NCBI GenBank assembly: GCA_947166305.1
Contig: CAMVDV010000015.1
Coordinates: 1 to 64,000, forward strand
DNA: 64,000 nucleotides
Direction: 5' to 3'
DNA from: an uncultured Prevotellaceae bacterium
Lineage (GTDB): Bacteria; Bacteroidota; Bacteroidia; Bacteroidales; Bacteroidaceae
Part shown: piece by piece, positions 14,502 to 21,875 of the stretch
Position numbering within the stretch: position 1 is the first letter of the stretch
Layout: every line of letters starts with the position of its first letter
Translations under genes and position numbers: made by a program
The notes under the pieces: generated by a model
Told to the model about the DNA's origin: nothing
Database searches by the model: none
Seen by the model: only the letters and a program-made list of their open reading frames with translations

Positions 14502-14553
14502 ATTTCCCCTCAACTCACGTTTTTTGTCGCATTACAAATGCTTATATTCGATG

Positions 14554-14576
14554 CTGTCGGATTACAAATCCGACAG
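14554..14576. repeat. REP-like palindrome
   Basis: CTGTCGGATT (14554-14563) and AATCCGACAG (14567-14576) form a perfect 10-bp inverted repeat around ACA. It is preceded by CAAATGCTTATATTC, which also precedes the related palindrome at 51854-51878; together they define a conserved block of about 45 bp. Confidence 0.8.
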
Positions 14577-14676
14577 AACGCCGCGCCGCCTTGTTCGTGC
14601 GGATTTGGCGGACGCGCCACGGTGCGTACCTACATGGATGGGTGCGGCTGCTCTACGATAACTCTTTTTGGTGACC

Positions 14677-14736
14677 AGCGGAAAAACAAAAGAGAGGCCA
14701 TGAAGCCTCTCTTTTTGGTAACCCGCTTGGGGTTCG
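14677..14736. repeat. Duplicated tRNA-Lys 3' end plus terminator (copy 1)
   Basis: This 60-nt stretch repeats at 14811-14869 with a single one-base length difference. It includes the terminator hairpin, encoded CCA, acceptor 3' strand and T-arm up to the T-loop of tRNA-Lys; upstream of CGAACCCC (minus strand) the two copies diverge. That is the pattern left by a tyrosine-recombinase element integrating into a tRNA 3' end. Confidence 0.8.
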
Positions 14737-14820
14737 TTCCGGCAAAGCCGCCTGAGCATTAGCGAAGAAGCTTTAGCTCGACGGATGTCAACCCTTGGGT
14801 GAGATCCGCAAGCGGAAAAC

Positions 14821-14848
14821 AAAAGAGAGGCCATGAAGCCTCTCTTTT
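14821..14848 (-). terminator. Terminator of tRNA-Lys
   Basis: On the minus strand an 11-bp stem (14838-14848 with 14821-14831, 6-nt loop) directly follows the tRNA CCA and is followed by a TTTT-rich stretch. The same hairpin is duplicated near 14688-14715. Confidence 0.8.
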
Positions 14849-14924
14849 TGGTAACCCGCTTGGGGTTCGAACCCAAGACCCCCACATTAAAAGTGTGATG
14901 CTCTACCAACTGAGCTAGCGAGTC
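14849..14924 (-). tRNA. tRNA-Lys (TTT anticodon)
   Basis: Read on the minus strand: acceptor GACTCGC pairs with GCGGGTT (G-U at both the first and fourth positions), discriminator A at 14852, encoded CCA at 14849-14851. Anticodon stem TCACA/TGTGG with loop CTTTTAA gives anticodon TTT. T-arm loop TTCGAAC is normal. An upstream TACCTTTGC element (14955-14962, minus strand) is a likely promoter -7 box. Confidence 0.96.
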
Positions 14925-14954
14925 AACCTATGTGCAATTCCGGGAATTGCGGTG

Positions 14955-14962
14955 CAAAGGTA
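14955..14962 (-). promoter_or_regulatory. Promoter -7 box for tRNA-Lys
   Basis: TACCTTTG on the minus strand, about 31 nt before the tRNA. The -33 position falls in an A/T-rich tract of four 7-nt repeats (AATGAAA, 14971-14998) and has no clear TTTG. Confidence 0.55.
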
Positions 14963-14970
14963 CAAATAAA

Positions 14971-14998
14971 AATGAAAAATGAAAAATGAAAAATGAAA
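14971..14998. repeat. 7-nt microsatellite (AATGAAA x4)
   Basis: Four exact AATGAAA units directly downstream of the permease stop codon (minus-strand gene) and upstream of the tRNA-Lys promoter. A similar tract (CATTCTT-like) occurs at 16894-16920 upstream of rsmI. Confidence 0.75.
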
Positions 14999-15000
14999 AA

Positions 15001-16128
15001 TTATTTGTTTTCCTTTGCTTTTTGTTCTTCGGCGGGCGGTTTTGGCGCGTCGATGTCTGTTTCTTTGAGGATAAACCGCCGGTAATAGGAGATGAGCAAT
15101 GTGGTGAGGGGCAGGGCGATGATGAGGCCGATGATGCCCAGCAGACTGCCCCAGACGGAGAGGCTGAGCAGGATGATGGCGGGGTTCAGGCCCATGACGT
15201 GGCCCATGATCTTGGGTGTGAGATAGACGTCCTGTATGGTCTGCACGACGGCGAACACTGCCAGGGCGCAGAGCATGATGAGCCAGAAGCTCTGTCCGGT
15301 GTCGGAGGCCTTGACCATGGCGAGGATGATGGTGGGGATGAAGCCGACGAGTTGCAGGTAGGGGATAAGGTTGAGCAGGCCGATGAAGAGGCCGAGGCCG
15401 ATGGCCATCGGGAAGTCGATGATGAGGAAGCCTATGCTGAAGAGGATGCCCACGAGCAGGGCGATGAGCGACTGTCCGCGGAAGTAGGCGTTCATGCCGT
15501 TCTTCACGTCCTGCACCACCATGCTTGTGAAGCCTCGCTTGCCTTCGGGCACCAGCCGTATCCAGCCTTCTGATATCTTTTCATAGTCCATGAGGATGAA
15601 GAAGAGATAGAGCAGGACGACCAGGCTGCCGAGCAGTCCGATGGCAAAGTTGAGCGTTCCGGAGAGGAACTCCCATACCTTCAGAGCCAGGTTTTCGGCA
15701 AAGTCCATGACGCTGCTGTGCTGTATGATGTTCATCAGCGAGTCGTTGCTGGCGTAGTTTTGCAGCATGGCTTGCAGGTTGGCAAAGAGTTCGGACGATG
15801 CCAGCGTGTCGTTGAAGTACACGGTCATCAGGTTTGCCATGCGGATGCTTTCTTCCACGATGGGCGGCACGACGAGGAAAGCGCCCAGCGTCAGCACGGC
15901 AAACACCACGAGCAGTGCCACCACGATGCTCAGCACGCGGTACTTGAGCCGGCATTTCTTCTCGAGGAAAATGACGAATGGATAAATCATGTAGGCCAGA
16001 ATCCAGGCAATGAAGAACGGCAGCAGCACTTTTGAGAGGCGGCTCAGAAGCAGCACGGCAGCCACTGCCACGAGTGCCACGATGAACCATCGCGCCACAC
16101 GGTCGAAGGTGATTTCTTTGTCTAACAT
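15001..16128 (-). CDS. AI-2E family transporter (PerM-like permease)
   Basis: 375 residues, an integral membrane protein with about seven or eight hydrophobic segments in the arrangement of the AI-2E transporter family (PF01594): two N-terminal helices (VARWFIVALVAVAAVLLLSRL, then LLPFFIAWILAYMIYPFV), a soluble stretch (about 95-150), and a C-terminal bundle with the conserved IGLGLFIGLLNLIPYLG-like segment and AIILLSLSVWGSLLGIIG. Family members export small molecules or ions; the substrate here cannot be told. Downstream of tdk on the same strand with an 84-nt gap, so probably co-transcribed. Confidence 0.88.
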   Translation of the reverse strand: MLDKEITFDRVARWFIVALVAVAAVLLLSRLSKVLLPFFIAWILAYMIYPFVIFLEKKCRLKYRVLSIVVALLVVFAVLTLGAFLVVPPIVEESIRMANLMTVYFNDTLASSELFANLQAMLQNYASNDSLMNIIQHSSVMDFAENLALKVWEFLSGTLNFAIGLLGSLVVLLYLFFILMDYEKISEGWIRLVPEGKRGFTSMVVQDVKNGMNAYFRGQSLIALLVGILFSIGFLIIDFPMAIGLGLFIGLLNLIPYLQLVGFIPTIILAMVKASDTGQSFWLIMLCALAVFAVVQTIQDVYLTPKIMGHVMGLNPAIILLSLSVWGSLLGIIGLIIALPLTTLLISYYRRFILKETDIDAPKPPAEEQKAKENK

Positions 16129-16212
16129 AACTTCTACATTTATATATTATGGAAAGCCGACGACAAGAGGGGCCTGCCGACGTTTTCCTAAGTTTCTTAT
16201 TATCTTATTTTC

Positions 16213-16800
16213 TTATTCTCTCATTCCCATTGCCTTGGCGTAGCACTCGCGGCAGAGGGGTTCGTACTCCTGTTTCTCGCCGAGGAGCACCTGCTTGTCG
16301 CCTGCCACGATGCGGTGGCTGACGTAGGCCAAGGCGCCGCAACGCACGCAGATGGCGTGGACCTTCGTCACCTCGTCGGCAATGGCACAGAGCTGAGGCA
16401 TGGGGCCGAAGGGCACACCCTTGAAGTCGAGGTCGAGTCCGGCCACGATGACGCGGATGCCTCTGTTGGCAAGTTCGTTGCAAACCTCCACGATGTGCTC
16501 GTCGAAGAACTGTGCTTCGTCGATGCCCACCACGTCGCTTTCCTGTCCCATCAGGAGGATGCTGGCCGAGGAGTCGACGGGCGTGGAGGGGATGCTGTTG
16601 CCTTCGTGACTGACAACTTCCTCGTCGCTGTAGCGCACGTCGATGGATGGCTTGAAGATTTCCACCCTTTGCTTGGCGAACTGTGCACGGCGCAGGCGAC
16701 GGATCAGTTCTTCTGTCTTGCCCGAGAACATCGAGCCGCACACCACTTCCACTCTGCCGCGGCGCATCATCTCGCCGCCTGCTGAACCTACGTCTTTCAT
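16213..16800 (-). CDS. tdk: Thymidine kinase
   Basis: 195 residues from ATG at 16800. A longer frame to 16884 exists but adds a hydrophobic stretch unlike the family and would run over the putative promoter. Phosphorylates thymidine to dTMP in the salvage pathway. P-loop [10 protein letters not shown] (about 22-31), the DEAQFF Walker-B-like motif containing the catalytic acid, and four cysteines (CVRCG, CREC) forming the type II thymidine kinase zinc site. A TATATTTG -7 element lies at 16825-16832 (minus strand). Confidence 0.95.
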   Translation of the reverse strand: MKDVGSAGGEMMRRGRVEVVCGSMFSGKTEELIRRLRRAQFAKQRVEIFKPSIDVRYSDEEVVSHEGNSIPSTPVDSSASILLMGQESDVVGIDEAQFFDEHIVEVCNELANRGIRVIVAGLDLDFKGVPFGPMPQLCAIADEVTKVHAICVRCGALAYVSHRIVAGDKQVLLGEKQEYEPLCRECYAKAMGMRE

Positions 16801-16824
16801 ATTCTTTATTGCGTTTTTCAGGGA

Positions 16825-16832
16825 CAAATATA
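16825..16832 (-). promoter_or_regulatory. Possible promoter -7 box for tdk
   Basis: TATATTTG on the minus strand, 25 nt before the tdk ATG. No good TTTG is present at the expected -33 distance, so support is partial. Confidence 0.4.
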
Positions 16833-16927
16833 CAAAGAAATTAAGAAATGGAGAGCCCTGAAACAAGAAAAACACTAAAAACAATTAAATCTTCATTCTT
16901 CATTCATCATTCTTCATTCTTTCTTTG

Positions 16928-16935
16928 TAACTTTG
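16928..16935 (+). promoter_or_regulatory. Possible promoter -7 box for rsmI
   Basis: TAACTTTG followed by CAAG, 30 nt before the rsmI ATG. The -33 region is a CATTCTT-type microsatellite without a TTTG, so only the -7 box supports it. Confidence 0.4.
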
Positions 16936-16964
16936 CAAGCGCGATATATATATAATAATAAGGT

Positions 16965-17639
16965 ATGGGGACGCTCTACTTGGTGCCGACGCCAGTCGGC
17001 AATATGGAAGACATCACGATGCGTGCACTGCGTGTGTTGCGCGAGGCCGACCTCATCTTGGCTGAGGATACGAGGACGAGCGGCAATCTTCTGCGCCACT
17101 TCGACATCAGGAATGCCATGCTCTCCTACCATAAGTTCAACGAGCATCAGACGGTGCAGGGCATCGTGGAGCGGCTTCTGGCCGGACAGACCATTGCCGT
17201 GGTGAGCGATGCCGGCACGCCGGGCATCAGCGACCCGGGCTTCCTCGTGGCGCGCGAAGCGATTCGTGCCGGCGTGGAGGTCATCACGTTGCCCGGCGCC
17301 ACAGCCTTCGTGCCGGCGCTCGTCAGCAGCGGTCTGCCCTCCGACCGCTTCTGCTTCGAGGGCTTCCTGCCGCAGAAGAAGGGACGGCAGACGCGCCTTC
17401 AGGCCCTGCAGGACGAGACGCGGACGATGATCTTCTACGAGTCGCCCCATCGCGTCGTGAAAGCCCTGACGCAGTTCATCGAAGTGTTCGGGCCCGACCG
17501 ACAGGTGAGCGTCTGCCGCGAGATAAGCAAGATACACGAAGAGAGCGTGAGGGGCACACTCGAGGAAGTGCTTGCCCACTTCACGGAGACTGAGCCTCGC
17601 GGCGAATTCGTCATAGTGGTAGGGGGAAAAGAAACATGA
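16965..17639 (+). CDS. rsmI: 16S rRNA (cytidine-1402-2'-O)-methyltransferase
   Basis: 224 residues. Methylates the ribose of C1402 in the ribosomal decoding centre using S-adenosylmethionine. Tetrapyrrole-methylase fold with LYLVPTPVGNMEDIT at the N-terminus, ILAEDTRTSGNLL, VSDAGTPGISDPG (SAM-binding loop), LPGATAFVPALVSSGLP, and the late FYESPHRVVKAL and REISKIHEE motifs. Shorter than the E. coli enzyme because the C-terminal extension is missing, which is common in Bacteroidetes. Divergent from tdk. Confidence 0.95.
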   Translation: MGTLYLVPTPVGNMEDITMRALRVLREADLILAEDTRTSGNLLRHFDIRNAMLSYHKFNEHQTVQGIVERLLAGQTIAVVSDAGTPGISDPGFLVAREAIRAGVEVITLPGATAFVPALVSSGLPSDRFCFEGFLPQKKGRQTRLQALQDETRTMIFYESPHRVVKALTQFIEVFGPDRQVSVCREISKIHEESVRGTLEEVLAHFTETEPRGEFVIVVGGKET

Positions 17640-17779
17640 AGAAGACAGAGGACGACGGCGTCTGTCGGGGCAGCAACAGTAATGCCTTCTGCCTTCGCCC
17701 CTCGACATCAGCCTACCAAAAATAAATAAAAAAATAGTAAATAAATAGTAAATAGTAAATCGTCAAATAGTAAATAACC

Positions 17780-18637
17780 ATGATGAAAAAGATTCTTATT
17801 TTAGTTGCCTGCGCTCTCAGCATGAGTGCTTGCGACATGACAAAGGGTGAGAAACAGGATGCTATGCAGCAGCAGCGCGATTCCCTGCAGCGCATCATCA
17901 ACGAGAAAGACATGGAGCTGGACGACATCCTGGGTGTCTTCAATGAAGTGCAGGACGGCATCCGCCGCATCAACGAGGCCGAGGGACGCGTCACGATTGC
18001 CGAAGCAGGGCCTGAGAAGGCCAGCAGCCGCGAAGTCATCCGCGAGAACATGGACTTCATCAAGCAGGCCATGCAGCAGAACCGCGAGATGATAGCGCAA
18101 CTGCAGGAGAAACTCAAGAACAGCAGCATCCGCGGAACAAAGATGCAGAAGACCATCGAGAGCCTGCAAGCTCAGATTGAGGCACAGGCCGCACGCATTC
18201 AGGAACTGGAGGCAAGCCTGGCAGAGAAGGATGCACTCATCGAGGCTCAGGGCGATGCCATTGCCGGACTGAGCAACGACGTGGTCTCACTCACCGAAGA
18301 GAACAAGCAGAAGGCCGAGAAGGTGCAGCAGCAGGACAAGGAGCTGAACAGCGCTTGGTTCGTCTTCGGCACCAAGAGCGAGCTGAAGGAGCAGAAGATT
18401 CTTGCTAAAGGCGATGTGCTCAAGAGCAGCGACTTCAACAAGGACTACTTCACCAAGATTGACATCCGCTACGACAAGGACATCAAGTTCTACAGCAAGA
18501 GTGCCCAGCTTCTCTCCACCCATCCGGCCGGAACATACCAACTTGTGAAGGACAAGCAGGGGCAGTACGAGCTGCACATCACCGACCCCAAGAAGTTCTG
18601 GAGCGTCAGCAAATACCTCGTCGTGCTTGTAAAGTAG
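17780..18637 (+). CDS. Coiled-coil lipoprotein of unknown function
   Basis: 285 residues. Signal peptide II with lipobox LSMSAC (Cys18). Residues about 22-195 are strongly heptad-like and rich in Gln, Glu and Lys, with an uninterrupted stretch MQKTIESLQAQIEAQAARI then ELEASLAEKDALIEAQGD: a long coiled coil. The C-terminal about 85 residues (from FVFGTKSELKEQ) look globular, ending GQYELHITDPKKFWSVSKY. Likely anchored to a membrane by lipid with the coiled coil reaching through the periplasm or outward. An A/T-rich tract with four AAATAGTAAAT-like pieces (17726-17775) precedes it. Function not recognised. Confidence 0.8.
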   Translation: MMKKILILVACALSMSACDMTKGEKQDAMQQQRDSLQRIINEKDMELDDILGVFNEVQDGIRRINEAEGRVTIAEAGPEKASSREVIRENMDFIKQAMQQNREMIAQLQEKLKNSSIRGTKMQKTIESLQAQIEAQAARIQELEASLAEKDALIEAQGDAIAGLSNDVVSLTEENKQKAEKVQQQDKELNSAWFVFGTKSELKEQKILAKGDVLKSSDFNKDYFTKIDIRYDKDIKFYSKSAQLLSTHPAGTYQLVKDKQGQYELHITDPKKFWSVSKYLVVLVK

Positions 18638-18638
18638 A

Positions 18639-18662
18639 GACCCCCTAACCCCCTTTAGGGGG
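18639..18662 (-). repeat. CCCCCTAAAGGGGG-type intergenic repeat, copy 2
   Basis: On the minus strand, CCCCCTAAAGGGGGT followed by TAGGGGGTC. Differs from the copy after rpoC (12632-12655) at two positions of 24 and starts 1 nt after a stop codon. Confidence 0.7.
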
Positions 18663-18789
18663 AATAAAGGTGAAGAGTTAAATTATTGAAGTTTCGGGAG
18701 GCGTCTCCCGGGTGGGAAACGCCTCCGCACCCCTGCTCCAAAGGGCACATTAAACAATGTGACAGGAAAAGGAAAGTCGCAACCGACGA

Positions 18790-18877
18790 AATGCTCCACG
18801 CTGAGATGGCAAACTCCGCGTGCGACGATGACGAACTCCGCGTGCGGCGATGGCAAACTCCGCGTGCGGCGATTTCC
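18790..18877. repeat. 22-nt tandem array, 4 units
   Basis: Units start at 18790, 18812, 18834 and 18856. The last three are nearly identical: AACTCCGCGTGCG(G/A) followed by CGATG(G/A)C. A fifth, weaker unit (GCCTGCGGAG) may continue to 18899. Confidence 0.88.
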
Positions 18878-18966
18878 ACAGAGCCTGCGGAGAAAATTCC
18901 CGAAGCTTCAGATAAATTACTAAATAGTACATAAATTGTAAATTGTATATTGCCGAATAGTAAATT

Positions 18967-20292
18967 GTGAAGACATCCCGCAGCAAACATTACAACTCTT
19001 CGCGCTCGTCGCTGCCTTTCGAGGACGGCATGACGGGCACGAAGTTCCACAACGTCATCGACGACTCGCCCGAGACTGCAGTCCTCGTCGGCATCATCAC
19101 GCCTGCACAGAACGAACGCAAGACCACCGAGTACCTCGACGAACTGGAGTTCCTGGCCGAGACGGCTGGGGCAAAGACCATCCGACGCTTCACACAACGC
19201 ATGAACGGCCCCAACAGCGTCACCTATCTCGGCATAGGCAAGCTCAAGGAGATACGCGCCTTCATCGAAGCCGAAGAGGAGGCCGAGCGAGAAGTCTCCA
19301 TGGTCATCTTCGACGACGAGCTGTCGGCCAAGCAACTCCGAAACATCGAGAGCGAGCTGAAAGTCAAGGTTCTGGACCGCACGACGCTCATCCTCGACAT
19401 CTTTGCCATGCGCGCTCAGACGGCCAATGCCAAGACACAGGTCGAGCTGGCACAATACAGGTATATGCTCCCCCGCTTGCAACGCCTCTGGACTCACCTC
19501 GAACGACAGGGCGGCGGCTCTGGTAGCGGCGGCGGCAAAGGCTCGGTGGGACTGCGCGGACCTGGCGAGACACAGCTCGAAATGGACCGTCGCATCATCC
19601 TCAACCGCATGAGTCTGCTCAAGCAAAGGCTTGCCGAAATCGACAAGCAAAAGACAACTCAGCGAGGCAACCGCGGCCGGATGATTCGCGTGGCACTCGT
19701 CGGCTACACCAACGTCGGCAAAAGCACGCTCATGAACCTGCTTGCCAAGAGCGACGTCTTTGCAGAAAACAAACTCTTTGCCACGCTCGACACCACCGTC
19801 CGAAAGGTCATTGTCGACAACCTTCCCTTCCTGCTCAGCGACACCGTCGGCTTCATCCGCAAGCTGCCAACTGACCTTGTCGACTCCTTCAAAAGCACAC
19901 TCGACGAAGTCAGAGAGGCCGACCTCCTGCTTCACATCGTGGACATCAGCCATCCCGACTTCGAAGATCAGATAAAAGTAGTGGACAAGACGCTCTCCGA
20001 ACTGGGTTGCAGCGAGAAGCCTCAGATGATTGTCTTCAACAAGATAGACGCCTACACATGGGAGGAAAAGGATGCCGACGACCTCACTCCCGCCACGGCG
20101 CGCAACGTCTCCCTGCAGGAACTCATCCACACATGGATGTCCCGCCTCCAGGGCGACTGCCTCTTCATCTCAGCCCAAGAGCGCACCAACCTCGACACCC
20201 TCAAACAAGTCCTCTACAACAAAGTGCGCGAGCTCCACGTCCAAAAGTATCCCTACAACGACTTCCTCTTTCAGCACTACGAGGAGAATTAG
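18967..20292 (+). CDS. hflX: Ribosome-associated GTPase HflX
   Basis: 441 residues from a GTG start; the next in-frame ATG (19030) would remove 21 poorly conserved residues, so the exact start is open. HflX binds and splits stalled 50S/70S ribosomes. The N-terminal nucleotide-binding domain has FTQRMNGPNSVTYLGIGKL and VIFDDELSAKQLRNIE, then a Gly-rich linker (GGGSGSGGGKGSVGLRGPGE) and the GTPase domain with GYTNVGKST (G1), DTVGFIRKLP (G3) and NKID (G4). Downstream genes are unrelated and more A/T-rich. Confidence 0.95.
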   Translation: MKTSRSKHYNSSRSSLPFEDGMTGTKFHNVIDDSPETAVLVGIITPAQNERKTTEYLDELEFLAETAGAKTIRRFTQRMNGPNSVTYLGIGKLKEIRAFIEAEEEAEREVSMVIFDDELSAKQLRNIESELKVKVLDRTTLILDIFAMRAQTANAKTQVELAQYRYMLPRLQRLWTHLERQGGGSGSGGGKGSVGLRGPGETQLEMDRRIILNRMSLLKQRLAEIDKQKTTQRGNRGRMIRVALVGYTNVGKSTLMNLLAKSDVFAENKLFATLDTTVRKVIVDNLPFLLSDTVGFIRKLPTDLVDSFKSTLDEVREADLLLHIVDISHPDFEDQIKVVDKTLSELGCSEKPQMIVFNKIDAYTWEEKDADDLTPATARNVSLQELIHTWMSRLQGDCLFISAQERTNLDTLKQVLYNKVRELHVQKYPYNDFLFQHYEEN

Positions 20293-20321
20293 TTTTCCTG
20301 AGTAACAAAACATCTGAAAAC

Positions 20322-21848
20322 ATGAAACAACTATGGAATGAATTTTGCCGCGATGTGCAAGCAAAGAAGTCGAAAGACGCATTGGAAATGGATTTCGAAA
20401 TAAATGTCGTCAGGAAGTTTCTTTCAGCATTACGTTGGTTAGACTATTTACAAAATCTGGAAGAACAGAAGAGTGTCTATAAAGGAAAAGACAGGGCTGA
20501 TTTCTTTCTTCACGCGAAAAACAACAAAGAAGATCGACAGATCGTAGTCGAGCTGAAACGTCCCGAGCACAAGCAGAAGCAAAAGGACATTCAACAATTG
20601 GAAAGATACCTAAAAAGCTATGGCTGCAGGTTTGGTCTCTACATTGGAGAAAAGCTTGAAGTCTTCTACCGTCAGCCTAAAGGCGACGACTTTGAGGCCG
20701 TCAGCGTTGTTGAGATAGACTTTATCCCTAATAATCCTGCCGCAGAAGACTTGCTGAACCTTATTCAATACGACAACTACGACAAAGAAACCTTTACAAA
20801 GTATTGTCTTGACAACATTGAGGTAAACAATTATGTGCGTCTTTGGCAGACAAAAGAAGGAGAAAAGGAACTCTACAACGCGGTGATCGACGCTTTCAAA
20901 CTCCCGAAAGCCGTTTCCCAAAAGCTGCAATCAGTCCTTAAGTTCCAGATTATAAACACAAGAGATGCTGCCCAAACAGGAACACAAAGGGCATCTGCGC
21001 CAAAGGACGTAATCACGTCTCCCAAACCTGACACGCAAGGACAAGGCGTCGGAACAAAGGAAAATACCGGCAACAACACGTGGCTTATATGCTACGACAA
21101 TAAGAACTTTGACGTTGAAAGCTGTTTCAAGAAGCTGGGACAGGTGTTTTGGAAGCACAAGTCAGGGCTTCAAAACGTAAAGAAAGGTGACATCGCCTAT
21201 CTTTATGCCAATCGTCCCGTCAGCGCCGTCCGCTTTAAAGTGGAAGTTATAGAAAGCCAGATTCCATATTCATCTGCTATGGCAGCAGAAGATGAGTTCT
21301 CGAAAAAGGGATATGCAAACCCCAAGGATGGAAAAGACACTTATTTCCTTGTACGTCCTCTGGAGGAAAAGAACATCGAAGCTCTCAAGCATGCAGCAAT
21401 GTATAAAGCAGGGCTGATAGGCAAGCGCCCGTCAACCACAAGGCTTTCAAAAGACAAGTTCAAATCCCTAAGACAATACATCGAACAACATTTCAACAAT
21501 GCTTCAATAAAAGATAACGTTCCTGACAAGACCAAGAGACATCAGGACGTGTCCACAAAGCCCAAGAAAAGCAGGATGCCTGAAGCTCCTTTCAGATTCT
21601 CGATGATAGGACTTAAAGCAGGTGACACGGTGGTATTTGATTCGTTAAACATTGAAGTGAGCGTCGCAAGTGACAACACTATAATCTATAAAGGAAAAGA
21701 ATACAGACTCACGACGTTCTGCAAGGAGTTCCTTCCTGAAGAAAGGCGGACACAATCCAATACATATCGGGGACCAGACTATTTCAGCTATCAAGGTAAG
21801 ACTTTAACAAGGCTAAGGAAAGAGAAGCATCCTGCTATTAAATCATAA
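20322..21848 (+). CDS. Predicted modification-dependent nuclease: HSDR_N-type PD-(D/E)XK + PUA/EVE-like + RAMA-like
   Basis: 508 residues from ATG 20322; the longer frame back into hflX is overlap only. Residues about 20-115 show the type I restriction R-subunit N-terminal nuclease pattern: E26, D60 (RADFFL), E77-x-K79 (VVELKRP), and a QxxxY motif (Q92-Y96). After a variable linker (about 215-250), residues 253-390 resemble PUA/EVE-like modified-base readers (WLICYDNKNFDVESCF, GDIAYLYANRP, VRFKVEVIESQIP). The last about 75 residues (TVVFDSLNIEV, YKGKEYRLTTF, YRGPDYFSYQGKTL) resemble RAMA-type modules predicted to sense modified DNA. There is no helicase or methyltransferase beside it. Visibly more A/T-rich than its neighbours, suggesting transfer. 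Domain names are inferred by eye. Confidence 0.7.
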   Translation: MKQLWNEFCRDVQAKKSKDALEMDFEINVVRKFLSALRWLDYLQNLEEQKSVYKGKDRADFFLHAKNNKEDRQIVVELKRPEHKQKQKDIQQLERYLKSYGCRFGLYIGEKLEVFYRQPKGDDFEAVSVVEIDFIPNNPAAEDLLNLIQYDNYDKETFTKYCLDNIEVNNYVRLWQTKEGEKELYNAVIDAFKLPKAVSQKLQSVLKFQIINTRDAAQTGTQRASAPKDVITSPKPDTQGQGVGTKENTGNNTWLICYDNKNFDVESCFKKLGQVFWKHKSGLQNVKKGDIAYLYANRPVSAVRFKVEVIESQIPYSSAMAAEDEFSKKGYANPKDGKDTYFLVRPLEEKNIEALKHAAMYKAGLIGKRPSTTRLSKDKFKSLRQYIEQHFNNASIKDNVPDKTKRHQDVSTKPKKSRMPEAPFRFSMIGLKAGDTVVFDSLNIEVSVASDNTIIYKGKEYRLTTFCKEFLPEERRTQSNTYRGPDYFSYQGKTLTRLRKEKHPAIKS

Positions 21849-21875
21849 AACTATAACCTATAAAATCCACAGGCA

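Larger units (their letters stand above)
14246..14676. other. Gene-free repeat-rich gap
   Basis: No gene seen. Contents in order: a hairpin at 14276-14306 (AAAGCAAA/TTTGCTTT core) just after the FISUMP gene; a perfect 10-bp hairpin 14379-14388/14397-14406; the period-22 array at 14414-14501; a REP-like palindrome at 14554-14576; and a degraded copy (14609-14634) of the GACGCGCCACGG terminal repeat that is complete at 52062-52086. The 3' part leads into the duplicated tRNA-Lys end. Confidence 0.7.
18638..18966. other. Gene-free gap with hairpin and period-22 array
   Basis: No gene seen. Holds the second CCCCCTAAAGGGGG motif (18639-18662, inverted), a hairpin GGAGGCGT/ACGCCTCC (18697-18704/18719-18726) that may terminate the lipoprotein transcript, the period-22 array (18790-18877), and an A/T-rich leader before hflX with AAATAGTA and TAAATTGT pieces. 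Confidence 0.65.

Noticed and set aside
14562..14909. 115-residue minus-strand protein
   Set aside because: It reads through tRNA-Lys and the duplicated terminator; no coding character.
20007..20321. N-terminal extension of the nuclease into hflX
   Set aside because: The extension overlaps the conserved GTPase C-terminus in another frame; the nuclease domain begins right after ATG 20322.
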